Shown here in pieces: positions 1 to 6,578 of a stretch of DNA of 14,782 nt (position 1 is its first letter; every line of letters begins with the position of its first letter). Position numbers and translations under genes: made by a program. The notes under the pieces were generated by a model. The model was not told where the DNA came from. It ran no database searches and worked only from the letters and a program-made list of their open reading frames with translations. Origin of the DNA: DASYSA01 sp036003885. GTDB lineage: Bacteria; Acidobacteriota; Blastocatellia; UBA7656. The stretch spans positions 1-14,782 of the forward strand of contig DASYSA010000723.1 in assembly GCA_036003885.1 (NCBI GenBank), given 5' to 3'.

Positions 1-204
1 ACAAACTCCCGCTATTCCGTCCTCGCCCCATCGATAGGCCTTCGAGCGCGCCTGGTCGTGAGGGAGATAGTTCCATGCGCTTCCGTCGGGGCTGTAGTCT
101 TCCCGCACCGTGCCCCAGGAGCGTTCGCTCAGATAAGGACCCCACCGCTTCCAATAGGCCTTGCGCTGGTTGGACTGTTCGAGTCTCTCTTCCTCTTTGG
201 TCAC
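1..204 (-). CDS. GH63-like glucosidase, N-terminal fragment (runs off the window)
   Basis: The first 68 codons of a minus-strand gene are present, open from a GTG at 204 to the window edge. The product starts VTKEEERLEQ and continues with WKRWGPYLSER, WGTVREDYS and HDQARSKAYRWGEDGIAG. From memory, this is the conserved opening of large bacterial proteins annotated as glucosidase or mannosyl-oligosaccharide-glucosidase-like (GH63/MGH1-like, usually over 800 residues). The catalytic (alpha/alpha)6 domain would lie outside the window, so activity cannot be judged. The GTG start is preferred because AGGAG sits 6 nt upstream (211-215) and homologues start close to this point. An in-frame ATG at 261 would add 19 residues of unconserved sequence without a good ribosome-binding site. 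The gene is divergent from the chemoreceptor gene. The family call rests on motif recognition only. Confidence 0.8.
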   Translation of the reverse strand, partial: MTKEEERLEQSNQRKAYWKRWGPYLSERSWGTVREDYSPDGSAWNYLPHDQARSKAYRWGEDGIAGVC

Positions 205-520
205 GCCATTCTCCTGGTCGATCAGACAGGGTTTCGGGAGTACGCGATGGGAATGGGACATGCAGCCGGACTCGCCATGATTCGGGAGTCGGCCCTACGT
301 CTTCGTCTGCTTTGCTGCCGAGTCGCTCCCCCAAACGTTCCGTTTGAATGTACCACACACCACCCATCCTGGTCCTGGCAGAGAATATTCTTGATTAAAT
401 GGGCAACAGTGTTACAGTCGTGGAGCGGCACTGGATGACGTCCCCACTGGATCCCACCCCAAAAAACCGAGCCAGCATCTCCACTTGCCGCTGAGCTTAT
501 GACGGTAAAGATTCTAACCA
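205..520. other. Divergent intergenic region
   Basis: This 316-bp stretch separates the divergent glucosidase and chemoreceptor genes and should hold promoters for both. Open frames crossing it on either strand have low-complexity, non-conserved translations and no ribosome-binding sites, so I call no gene. The only regulatory candidate I would name is the sigma70-like pair at 391-418, listed separately. No operator-like palindrome stood out. Confidence 0.6.
391..418 (+). promoter_or_regulatory. Weak sigma70-like promoter candidate for the chemoreceptor gene
   Basis: TTGATT at 391-396 (4 of 6 matches to TTGACA) is followed after 16 nt by TACAGT at 413-418 (4 of 6 matches to TATAAT). It lies about 100 nt upstream of the TTG start at 521, in an AT-richer patch. 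The match is modest and nothing else supports it. Confidence 0.25.
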
Positions 521-2788
521 TTGAAAGAAATCCCTACAATACGATCACCTCAGTTTGATTTTCTGTCAGCGCTTGGAGGTCTCGGCATCAAGACGTTCAG
601 GGGCAAGCTGGCCATAATAATGTGTGCCGTTGGCCTGATGCCGATTGTTGCGTTGGTGTTTATTGGGCGGGGTGGCTCGCTGTTCTTGTCGCTGGTTGCC
701 GCGGGAGTGTCTGCCGCGGCGGCGATCGTCCTTGGGTTCTACGCTTCGCGGAGCGTGGAGAGATCGATAGCGATTCTGGTGAACGCTGTACGGGGGTTTC
801 AATCGAGAGACAGCGATGTTTCGCCTGAAGCCGGAACCATCGACGGGTTCGACAAGCTGGCTCACGGCCTGAGTAGAGCGGCAGACAGACTGGATAGCCA
901 ATTGGCGGAGGAGAGAAATCGGAGCGCCGAACTCCAGCGAGCTGCAAAGGACACGATTGCTGAGGTGCGGGAGGGGACGACGAAGGCCGACCAGACGGCA
1001 AGGGCCTACCAGGCCCGTATAAGTCAACTCGAAGAAGCGCTGAATCGCTACATGGGACTCTTTTATGAGGCTCCCGTTGGTTACCATGAATTGGATTCGA
1101 ATGGCTTGATCACACGCATAAACCAGACTGAGTTGAAGATACTTGGATACAAAGAGGAGGAGATGGTGGGCCGTCACGCGGCCGAATTCACCGGCAACCA
1201 GAAAGTCTCCCGGGAAAAAGTGGCTGAACTACTCACGGGCAAACTACCCGATGGAGCTTATGAGAGGATTTTCATCAGAAAAGACGGGATCCCGGTACCC
1301 GTGCTACTCGAACACAGGATCATCAGGGATTCCGACGCTGAAATAGTGGGCGTACGCACAACCGTTCAGGACTTGACCTCTCGCAAGAATATGGAAGAGG
1401 AGCTTGCCCGTGAGCGCGACCTTCTCCACACCTTGATGGATACGATTCCCGATTGCATCTATTTCAAGGATACTCGGAGCCGCTTTACTACGATCAACAA
1501 GGCGCAGGCCGATCTGATGGGAATCACCGACACCGGAACGGCCATCGGGAAGAACGACGCCGACTTTTTCGATGGAGATTACGCGCGGGAGGTGATGGCT
1601 GATGAAAGACGGATCCTGGAGTTGGAAATACCGTTAATCGGCAAAGTGGAAAAACTTGAGACCCGAACAGGTGAGGTCCGGTGGCTTTCGACGACCAAGG
1701 TTCCGATAAGGGACTCTAGCGGAGTGGTGGCCGGGCTGGTCGGGGTGTCTAGAGACGTAACCGAGGGCAAGGTCGCGGAGGCGGACTTCGAAGCCAACCT
1801 CGAAGAGTTGCTCACGCTTGTTTCCTCAGTCGCGGCCGGAGATTTGACGGGACGCGGCCGCGAGGGAGATGACACGCTCGGACGAATCGCCACTTCCCTA
1901 AACACGATGCTCAGTGATTTCAGCGGCGTGATCTCTCAAGTCCAGGAGATGGCGCTGACGATTTCAACAAGTTCGTCTCAGGTGCTTACGGCGGCTGAGG
2001 ACATGGCCGCGGGAGCAGGTCGACAGGAAGAAGAAATAACGAATACGTCGAGCTCGGTCGAGGAAATGGCGGCATCCATGGCGCACGTTTCAACCCGTGC
2101 CGAATCCTGGGCGGAGGCGGCAAACCGGGCTCTTGGGGTCGCGCAATTAGGGGACAGCGCCGTGCGTAACACGTCCGAGGCAATCAATCGAATCGACGAC
2201 GCTGTAAGAGAGACCGCACAACAGCTCGAGATGCTTGCGCGCCGAAGCACCACCATTGCCGAAATAATGGTCCTGATAGACGACATAGCCAAGCAGACTA
2301 ACTTGCTTGCCGTTAATGCGGCTATCCAGGCGGCTCATGCCGGGGAAGCCGGCTTGGGCTTCAGCGTCGTAGCAGAAGAGATACGAAAACTGGCGGAACG
2401 GTCCGCTCGGGCTACTAAAGACGTCGACGTAATCCTCAGGGCGGTCGACAGGGAGGCCATAGCCGCGCTGACCGCGATGGCGAAGGGGACCGAAGTGGTC
2501 AGCGAAGGGATCAACCTGGCTGAAAGGGCCAGCGCTTCGCTGGAAGACATTTCAGATTCGGTTTCCAAGTTCACAATCCTCATGCAGGAGATAGCAGCGT
2601 CTTCTGAGGAACAGGCGGTTGCAGCGAGGAATATGGCTAATGCCATGCGAACCATCTCCACGATAGCGATGGAAACCTCAACCGGCGCCCAACAAACGGC
2701 CGCGATAGTGGAGTCGACTGCACATCTGTCTCAAAAGCTAAACTCAGCTATTTCGCAGTTCAAGATAAAGGGGAGTTCTGAGTTCTGA
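521..2788 (+). CDS. Methyl-accepting chemotaxis protein with two PAS domains and PilJ-like signalling tip
   Basis: This 755-residue inner-membrane chemoreceptor would signal to a CheA/CheW-type kinase. Two membrane helices (about 29-49 and 53-74) are separated by only a few residues, so there is essentially no periplasmic sensor. Then come a HAMP-like stretch and coiled coil (75-175), PAS 1 (about 178-290), PAS 2 (about 300-418), a second HAMP-like segment (about 427-475) and the methyl-accepting domain (480-748). The hairpin tip (586-614) contains KQTNLLAVNAAIQAAHAGEA. Where chemotaxis receptors of the Tsr type have E, R and R, this protein has Q603, H606 and L612. The AIQAA..AGEAG pattern and the sequence after the tip resemble PilJ of twitching-motility and surface-sensing (Chp/Pil) systems. 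No che or pil genes flank it, and there is no C-terminal CheR-binding pentapeptide. The start is TTG at 521, directly after an in-frame TAA at 515-517. Its ribosome-binding site is weak, so the start is only moderately sure. The last four residues (SSEF) are encoded by the heptamer repeat at 2773-2838. Confidence 0.93.
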   Translation: MKEIPTIRSPQFDFLSALGGLGIKTFRGKLAIIMCAVGLMPIVALVFIGRGGSLFLSLVAAGVSAAAAIVLGFYASRSVERSIAILVNAVRGFQSRDSDVSPEAGTIDGFDKLAHGLSRAADRLDSQLAEERNRSAELQRAAKDTIAEVREGTTKADQTARAYQARISQLEEALNRYMGLFYEAPVGYHELDSNGLITRINQTELKILGYKEEEMVGRHAAEFTGNQKVSREKVAELLTGKLPDGAYERIFIRKDGIPVPVLLEHRIIRDSDAEIVGVRTTVQDLTSRKNMEEELARERDLLHTLMDTIPDCIYFKDTRSRFTTINKAQADLMGITDTGTAIGKNDADFFDGDYAREVMADERRILELEIPLIGKVEKLETRTGEVRWLSTTKVPIRDSSGVVAGLVGVSRDVTEGKVAEADFEANLEELLTLVSSVAAGDLTGRGREGDDTLGRIATSLNTMLSDFSGVISQVQEMALTISTSSSQVLTAAEDMAAGAGRQEEEITNTSSSVEEMAASMAHVSTRAESWAEAANRALGVAQLGDSAVRNTSEAINRIDDAVRETAQQLEMLARRSTTIAEIMVLIDDIAKQTNLLAVNAAIQAAHAGEAGLGFSVVAEEIRKLAERSARATKDVDVILRAVDREAIAALTAMAKGTEVVSEGINLAERASASLEDISDSVSKFTILMQEIAASSEEQAVAARNMANAMRTISTIAMETSTGAQQTAAIVESTAHLSQKLNSAISQFKIKGSSEF

Positions 2789-2838
2789 GTCCTTGAGAAC
2801 TGAGAACTCAGAACTCAGAACTCAGAACTCAGAACTCT
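2773..2838. repeat. Inverted heptamer-repeat hairpin between convergent genes (likely bidirectional terminator)
   Basis: Two copies of GAGTTCT plus GAGT (2773-2790) are followed by a 6-nt spacer and six tandem heptamers (2797-2838): one GAACTGA, four GAACTCA and a final GAACTCT. Positions 2773-2790 pair perfectly over 18 bp with 2806-2823. Shifting the right arm by 7 or 14 nt gives equally good pairing, so the hairpin can form in several registers. It starts inside the chemoreceptor gene, includes its TGA (2786-2788), and ends one base before the stop codon of the lactonase gene (TAG, 2839-2841). Placement between two converging stops suggests bidirectional transcription termination or mRNA-end protection. 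There is no clear U-tract, so the function is inferred. Confidence 0.8.
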
Positions 2839-3870
2839 CTAGAAACCCTTTGTCGATAGCTTGATTCTAAGGATCGCGGTGTTCGCCGTTATATAGAGAA
2901 CCGAACCATCGCCGCCCCAGCCGCAATTCGAAGTGGGCACCCCGGTCCGGATGGAACCCAGGTGTTTTCCATCAGAGCCGAAGACGTGCAGGCCACCAGG
3001 TCCCGTCGCAAAGAGGTTTCCCTGCTTGTCGATCTTCATACCGTCAGGGAGTCCAGGATTGTCCTTAACCCAGGCGGTCGCGTCGAAGAAGACGCGGGCA
3101 TTGGAGAGTCTTCCGTCGGCCTTTATGTCGTAGGCCATCCATATCGCGCGGGTCGGATCAGAACTCGCGACATACAGTGTCCCTTCGTCAGGAGAGAGGG
3201 CGATTCCGTTGGGGGCCTTGATCCCCGCGGTAAGAAGCGACAATTTTCCCGCTGGGGTCAACCTGTACACGCCGCAAAAATCGAGCTCCCTGCGTGGATC
3301 TTCAAAGGTCTTGGGTAAGCCATATGGCGGATCGGTAAAGAACAGGTCACCATTCGACTTAAAGACCAGATCGTTTGGGCTGTTGAGTCGTTTCCCTTCG
3401 TAGCGATCCACGAGCGTTGTCGTGCTGCCGTTTGCTTCAATCCTCGCAATGCGACGATCGCCGTGCTGGCAAAGCACGAGCCGGCCGCTCGAATCAAACG
3501 TGAGACCATTCGAGCCCGGCTCACGGCCTTCGAACGGAGCCGAGCCGCTGTATCCGCTCGGCTTCAGGAAGAGGCTCGTACCTGCGCCTTCCTGCCACTT
3601 GATGATGGAATTGCTCGGGATGTCAGAGAAGAGGAGGTACCCGCTCTTGCGGTCCCAAACCGGACCTTCGACCCAGCTGAAACCGTCCGCCAGCTTCTCC
3701 ACCACAGCATCGGGTGGCACTAGTTTGTCGAAGCGCGGATCGAGCCTGACGATCTTGATGGTTGAGGAGGGTGAATCTTTCTGTTGAGCGATTGTTTTCT
3801 GCATAAGCCTCACGCTTGATAGTAAAGCGACTGCGGCCACAAGGACCGTGAATGCTCTCCTGGAGATCAT
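2839..3870 (-). CDS. Tat-exported SMP-30/gluconolactonase-type beta-propeller hydrolase
   Basis: This 343-residue protein of the SMP-30/gluconolactonase/LRE family has six-bladed beta-propellers that hydrolyse sugar or xenobiotic lactones using a single divalent metal. The expected metal ligands are in place: E69 in VEGPVW, N166 in LNSPNDLVF, N221 in APNGIALSPD and D276 in LPDGMKID. The N-terminus MISRRAFTVLVAAVALLSSV is a twin-arginine signal (S-R-R-x-F) followed by a hydrophobic core, so the enzyme probably folds in the cytoplasm and acts in the periplasm. The start at 3870 is chosen because AAGGAAG (3878-3884) lies 7 nt upstream. A GTG at 3894 would add 8 residues ahead of the Tat signal. 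It is the last gene of the F420 cluster, 27 nt after the LLM oxidoreductase, and ends at the heptamer hairpin. The substrate cannot be predicted. Confidence 0.9.
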   Translation of the reverse strand: MISRRAFTVLVAAVALLSSVRLMQKTIAQQKDSPSSTIKIVRLDPRFDKLVPPDAVVEKLADGFSWVEGPVWDRKSGYLLFSDIPSNSIIKWQEGAGTSLFLKPSGYSGSAPFEGREPGSNGLTFDSSGRLVLCQHGDRRIARIEANGSTTTLVDRYEGKRLNSPNDLVFKSNGDLFFTDPPYGLPKTFEDPRRELDFCGVYRLTPAGKLSLLTAGIKAPNGIALSPDEGTLYVASSDPTRAIWMAYDIKADGRLSNARVFFDATAWVKDNPGLPDGMKIDKQGNLFATGPGGLHVFGSDGKHLGSIRTGVPTSNCGWGGDGSVLYITANTAILRIKLSTKGF

Positions 3871-3877
3871 CGAGAAT

Positions 3878-3884
3878 CTTCCTT
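3878..3884 (-). promoter_or_regulatory. Ribosome-binding site that sets the lactonase start
   Basis: AAGGAAG on the minus strand ends 7 nt before the ATG at 3870. It favours this start over the GTG at 3894, and the Tat signal then begins at residue 1. Confidence 0.7.
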
Positions 3885-3897
3885 TCTTTGTCACTGG

Positions 3898-4893
3898 TTA
3901 TTCGACGAGCCTTTCGATCAAACGGCACTTATCCGCCGTTGAGCCTTCAGCAGGAATCGGCACTATTGGAAGTGTAGCTCCCCAAGCGTACATCTCATCC
4001 AGGCGATGCCCGCAACTCTCCAGCGGGCCGCAGATGGCGATTGTATCAACCATTTCGTCGGAGACCGCTCTTATCGCATCGCGCCGCCGGCCCGATTGCC
4101 AGAGCTGCCGAATCGCGTCGGCCTGTGTAGAAAACCCGAGACGGCTTAGCGCTGCGTGGTAGTAATCGCCCATCCCACCCACATAGTAAGCCAGGGGCAA
4201 ACGCGCCGCATCGTTCGATGCCGCCACGTTAATGAAAGGCGCCACCTCGATCTTGCTCATTTCGCGTCCCACTGATTCAGCTCCAACGGTAATCTCGGCG
4301 ATCCCATCCGTAAGTCGCTCGCGCGGCCACAAGGTGGGCAGCCATCCGTCGGCGAGGCGGCCCACTTGCCGCAGCCCCTCGGGCGTCAGGGCCGCGACGT
4401 AGATCGGGATGGCTGCGCGCAGAGGCTTGAACCCCAGCTTGAAGCGCCGCAGTTTGAAGCATTCACCTTCAAAGTCCACACACTCCCCGGCCAGCAGGGC
4501 GCGGATGATTTGAACAGTCTCCTTGAGCCTGGTGAGTGGCTTATCGTACTGGATACCGTGAAAATCCTCGATCAATCGAGCGCCGCTCGTCCCTAGCCCC
4601 AATCGAAACCGGCCTCCTGAGATGTCGTCAATTGTTGCCGCGCTCATCGCGATCAAGGCCGGGCTTCGACTGAAGACATTGATGATTCCGGTTGCAACCC
4701 GAATGCGCTCCGTGCGCGACGCAAGTTCTGTCAGCGTCGAGAACGCGTCTCGCTCCCACGCCTCGGGCATCCAGAACGAGTCGTAGCCGCAGGCGTCGGC
4801 CGCGCGCACGCATTCGATCAACTCGCGCCTGTCAAATCCGCGCTTGTCGAATCCGGGAAGGCGGCCAAGATAGAGACCGAGTCTTCGTGGCAT
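3898..4893 (-). CDS. LLM-class (luciferase-like) F420-dependent oxidoreductase
   Basis: This 331-residue TIM-barrel enzyme belongs to the bacterial-luciferase-like superfamily, which transfers hydride between a deazaflavin (F420) or FMN and a small organic substrate. Typical landmarks run in order: LGLYLG at the first strand, ACGYDSFWMPEAW, RIRVATGI, the ISGGRFRLGLGTSG cofactor-phosphate loop near residues 90-104, IPIYVAALTPEGLRQVGRLADGW, and a helical C-terminus. Length is normal for the family. The start is ATG at 4893. A GTG at 4905 is in frame but lies inside the inverted-repeat element. The ATG has no free Shine-Dalgarno: the nearest purine run (GGAAG) is 13 nt away and inside the repeat arm. 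The gene sits between the PPOX protein and the lactonase on the same strand. F420 rather than FMN use is inferred from the subfamily and the neighbouring F420-type genes. Confidence 0.9.
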   Translation of the reverse strand: MPRRLGLYLGRLPGFDKRGFDRRELIECVRAADACGYDSFWMPEAWERDAFSTLTELASRTERIRVATGIINVFSRSPALIAMSAATIDDISGGRFRLGLGTSGARLIEDFHGIQYDKPLTRLKETVQIIRALLAGECVDFEGECFKLRRFKLGFKPLRAAIPIYVAALTPEGLRQVGRLADGWLPTLWPRERLTDGIAEITVGAESVGREMSKIEVAPFINVAASNDAARLPLAYYVGGMGDYYHAALSRLGFSTQADAIRQLWQSGRRRDAIRAVSDEMVDTIAICGPLESCGHRLDEMYAWGATLPIVPIPAEGSTADKCRLIERLVE

Positions 4894-4894
4894 A

Positions 4895-4971
4895 TGGGTA
4901 CGCACGCTTCCAGCGTGCCCATCAGTAACGTGTGCCTCCCCTGGGCTGCACGCTGGAAGCGTGCGTACCCA
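4895..4971. repeat. 77-bp palindromic element with perfect 24-bp inverted arms (REP/MITE-like)
   Basis: Positions 4895-4918 are an exact reverse complement of 4948-4971 (24 of 24 bases), around a 29-nt centre. The arm core is GCACGCTGGAAGCGTGCG. The element fills almost the whole 85-bp gap between two same-strand genes: 7 nt separate it from the PPOX stop codon and 1 nt from the ATG of the LLM gene. In the transcript it would form a very stable hairpin against the start codon. It encodes nothing and no target-site duplication is obvious. The arms resemble dispersed intergenic palindromes that I recall from acidobacterial genomes, but copy number cannot be seen from one window. Confidence 0.85.
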
Positions 4972-4978
4972 GATGTGA

Positions 4979-5422
4979 TCATTCCGCGACCGCCTCGGTA
5001 CGTGACGACCATCTCTTGATCTTGAGCGCTGAGATCTTGATCATCGGACGAGACTCGATTGCCATTGAGCCATACTGGGTGTACTTCTCTCGCAGCAACG
5101 AAACCGCTCGCATGTGCTCTCCCAGGGCATCGCCGGGTTCGAGTATCTCAGCCAATCCGGAGATCAGCACGTAAATGAGCTTGCTCCAGTCCTCCGAATA
5201 CTCGTCCATAACCAGCGATATCTGCGGGTTGGCCTCGATATTACGCACTCGCTTGAGCGACCGAACATCCGCGCTCTTGGGCTTTTCGTCGAGCGGCGAA
5301 TAAATATTCTCGCCGTCGAACGCATAGCAGATGGGAACGACCACCGGGCGCGCGCTCAGGCTCGCAGTCGCGAGGTGCGCGATCCGTTGATGCGTGACGA
5401 ATGCTCGCGTGTTATCGTCCAT
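4979..5422 (-). CDS. PPOX-class F420-dependent enzyme, Rv0121 type
   Basis: This 147-residue split-barrel protein belongs to the flavin/deazaflavin-binding (pyridoxamine 5'-phosphate oxidase-like) fold. The layout matches the mycobacterial Rv0121 family (TIGR03668 type). FVTHQRIAHLATASLSARPVVVPICYAFDG near the N-terminus forms the first strands. LDEKPKSADVRSLKRVRNIEANP and VMDEYSEDWSKLIYVLISGLAEIL form the cofactor-binding barrel, and a helix with LLREKYTQY follows. Such proteins bind F420 and reduce small molecules in the cytoplasm; the physiological substrate is generally unknown. The start ATG at 5422 has a short purine-rich stretch upstream and lies 14 nt after the stop of the preceding LLM gene, so the two are almost certainly co-transcribed. 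Length and motifs are intact. Confidence 0.9.
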   Translation of the reverse strand: MDDNTRAFVTHQRIAHLATASLSARPVVVPICYAFDGENIYSPLDEKPKSADVRSLKRVRNIEANPQISLVMDEYSEDWSKLIYVLISGLAEILEPGDALGEHMRAVSLLREKYTQYGSMAIESRPMIKISALKIKRWSSRTEAVAE

Positions 5423-5436
5423 TACCTGCTGCAGCC

Positions 5437-6360
5437 CTACCGCGATATCTCCATCAACTGCTCCATCCTGATGAGAGCCATCTCGACGCTCGCCGACTCG
5501 ATGAAGCCGATCTCCGGAGGCGAGTGCACGATGCAGGTGACGCCGGCATCCCGCAGTCTTTTGATGTCTTCGCGAATCTCGGCCAGCGTGCCCATCGCAG
5601 GCCGCCGCTCATTTGGTGAGGGCTGATCAAAGACGACGGTGAAGGCACGGAGCACGACTTCCATGGGTCCCCGCCCCTCGCGCGCGGCAATCTCGTTAAG
5701 AAGTTTGATGGACGCTTCAAGCGCCTCGAAGCTCATGATTCCGGCCGGGTTCCAGCCAGAGCCGAATCTGGCGGCGCGTTTGAATGTGTAGTCGCCGAAG
5801 CCGGCGATGTAGATGGGAGGATGCGGTTTCTGAACGGGCTTTGGCCCAACCATGGACTCGGGGATGCTATAGAACTCGCCCTTGAATGCTATTGGGTCCC
5901 TGGTCCAAAGGTCGATCAGTGCTCGCAGGAACTCATCGGCCAGCGCGCCGCGTCGCTCGAATGGCGTGCCGGCAGCTTCGAACTCGTCGCGTGACCACCC
6001 AACGCCTATGCCCACCTCGACCCGTCCGCCCGAGAGCACATCGAGCGTTGAAATCCTTCGAGCCAACTGGATAGGAGTGTGGTAAGGCAGCACGAGCACA
6101 CTTGTTCCCAGGCGGATTCTGGTCGTGTGAGCCCCAACGAAGGTCAGCGTCTCGAGCGGATCGAGAACGTTTTGATAGGCGACTGGAAGTTTGCCGTCAG
6201 GCGCGGCGGGATATGGTTCCTGGGGACTGACGGGCCAAAGGAGCCGTTCGAGCACCCATACTGAATCATATCCAAGCTCTTCGGCGCGGACGGCTACACG
6301 TATCAGGTTTTCGGGTGAGGCCTGCGGCCCGAGCTGAGGAAGCGAGATACCGACCCTCAT
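5437..6360 (-). CDS. LLM-class F420-dependent oxidoreductase, Rv2161c type
   Basis: This 307-residue luciferase-like TIM-barrel oxidoreductase opens with MRVGISLPQLGPQASPENLI. It continues with AEELGYDSVWVLERLLWP, then TTRIRLGTSVLVLPYHTPIQLARRISTLDVLSGGRVEVGIGVGWSRDEFEAAG, and the YIAGFGDYTFKRAARFGSGWNP segment. The YP..PDG.LP insertion after the second strand and the overall length fit the Rv2161c (TIGR03619) subfamily, predicted to use F420. The start ATG at 6360 has AAGGA 9 nt upstream. It is the first gene of the four-gene minus-strand cluster, so its promoter should lie in 6361-6437 or further upstream beyond the hairpins. It is only distantly similar to the second LLM gene at 3898-4893, so this is not a recent tandem duplication. 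The reaction is not predictable. Confidence 0.92.
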   Translation of the reverse strand: MRVGISLPQLGPQASPENLIRVAVRAEELGYDSVWVLERLLWPVSPQEPYPAAPDGKLPVAYQNVLDPLETLTFVGAHTTRIRLGTSVLVLPYHTPIQLARRISTLDVLSGGRVEVGIGVGWSRDEFEAAGTPFERRGALADEFLRALIDLWTRDPIAFKGEFYSIPESMVGPKPVQKPHPPIYIAGFGDYTFKRAARFGSGWNPAGIMSFEALEASIKLLNEIAAREGRGPMEVVLRAFTVVFDQPSPNERRPAMGTLAEIREDIKRLRDAGVTCIVHSPPEIGFIESASVEMALIRMEQLMEISR

Positions 6361-6437
6361 TTTTGGAGTTCCTTCCCAATGGTGATGAACCGGACCGCTC
6401 CACGTTATTGAGTTTGAAGTTGGAAGTCAACGAGAAA

Positions 6438-6487
6438 GAAATGCGAAATGCGAAATGCGGAATGCGAAATTTCGCATTTCGCATTTC
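6438..6487. repeat. Heptamer (GAAATGC) inverted repeat, cruciform-like
   Basis: Tandem heptamers GAAATGC x3 and GGAATGC (6438-6465) run into a central GAAATTTC, then two reverse-complement units GCATTTC (6474-6487). Positions 6452-6469 pair with 6470-6487 over 18 bp with one G-T wobble and no loop. The extra left-hand unit allows a shifted register. It lies upstream of the F420 cluster and downstream of the porin gene, both on the minus strand. The architecture is the same as the hairpin at 2773-2838, with a different 7-mer. Confidence 0.8.
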
Positions 6488-6493
6488 TCTTGG

Positions 6494-6526
6494 CTTGCGG
6501 CGAAGCCTGAGTGACTTCGCCGCAAG
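6494..6526 (-). terminator. 12-bp hairpin downstream of the monoheme porin gene
   Basis: CTTGCGGCGAAG (6494-6505) pairs perfectly with CTTCGCCGCAAG (6515-6526) across a 9-nt loop. It lies 52 nt beyond the stop codon of the minus-strand porin gene. No U-tract follows on that strand, so it is a terminator-like or mRNA-stabilising hairpin rather than a textbook intrinsic terminator. Confidence 0.5.
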
Positions 6527-6542
6527 GATTGGTTTCATAACG

Positions 6543-6570
6543 GACAACTGACAACGGACAGCTGAGAACT
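6543..6570. repeat. Four degenerate heptamers after the porin gene
   Basis: Four consecutive 7-mers, GACAACT, GACAACG, GACAGCT and GAGAACT, lie 8 nt beyond the stop of the porin gene. The last unit overlaps in sequence with the heptamer used at 2797-2838. No inverted partner is nearby, so it does not form a long hairpin by itself. Confidence 0.6.
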
Positions 6571-6578
6571 GTCGGAGA

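Noticed and set aside
202..210. Two-codon ATG-GCG-TGA frame overlapping the glucosidase GTG start
   Set aside because: Could be a minimal regulatory reading frame, but it is most simply a chance ATG between the Shine-Dalgarno and the GTG.
381..397. TGGCA-containing stretch resembling a sigma54 promoter upstream of the chemoreceptor
   Set aside because: The required GC of the -12 element is missing at the right spacing.
58..521. Open frames on both strands crossing the start of the window (58-438, 75-347 and 222-521)
   Set aside because: They overlap the recognisable glucosidase N-terminus or the intergenic region, lack ribosome-binding sites and have non-protein-like composition.
4895..4971. 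CRISPR-like or transposon-end interpretation of the 24-bp arms
   Set aside because: There is only one inverted pair, with no direct repeats with spacers, no target duplication and no transposase gene.
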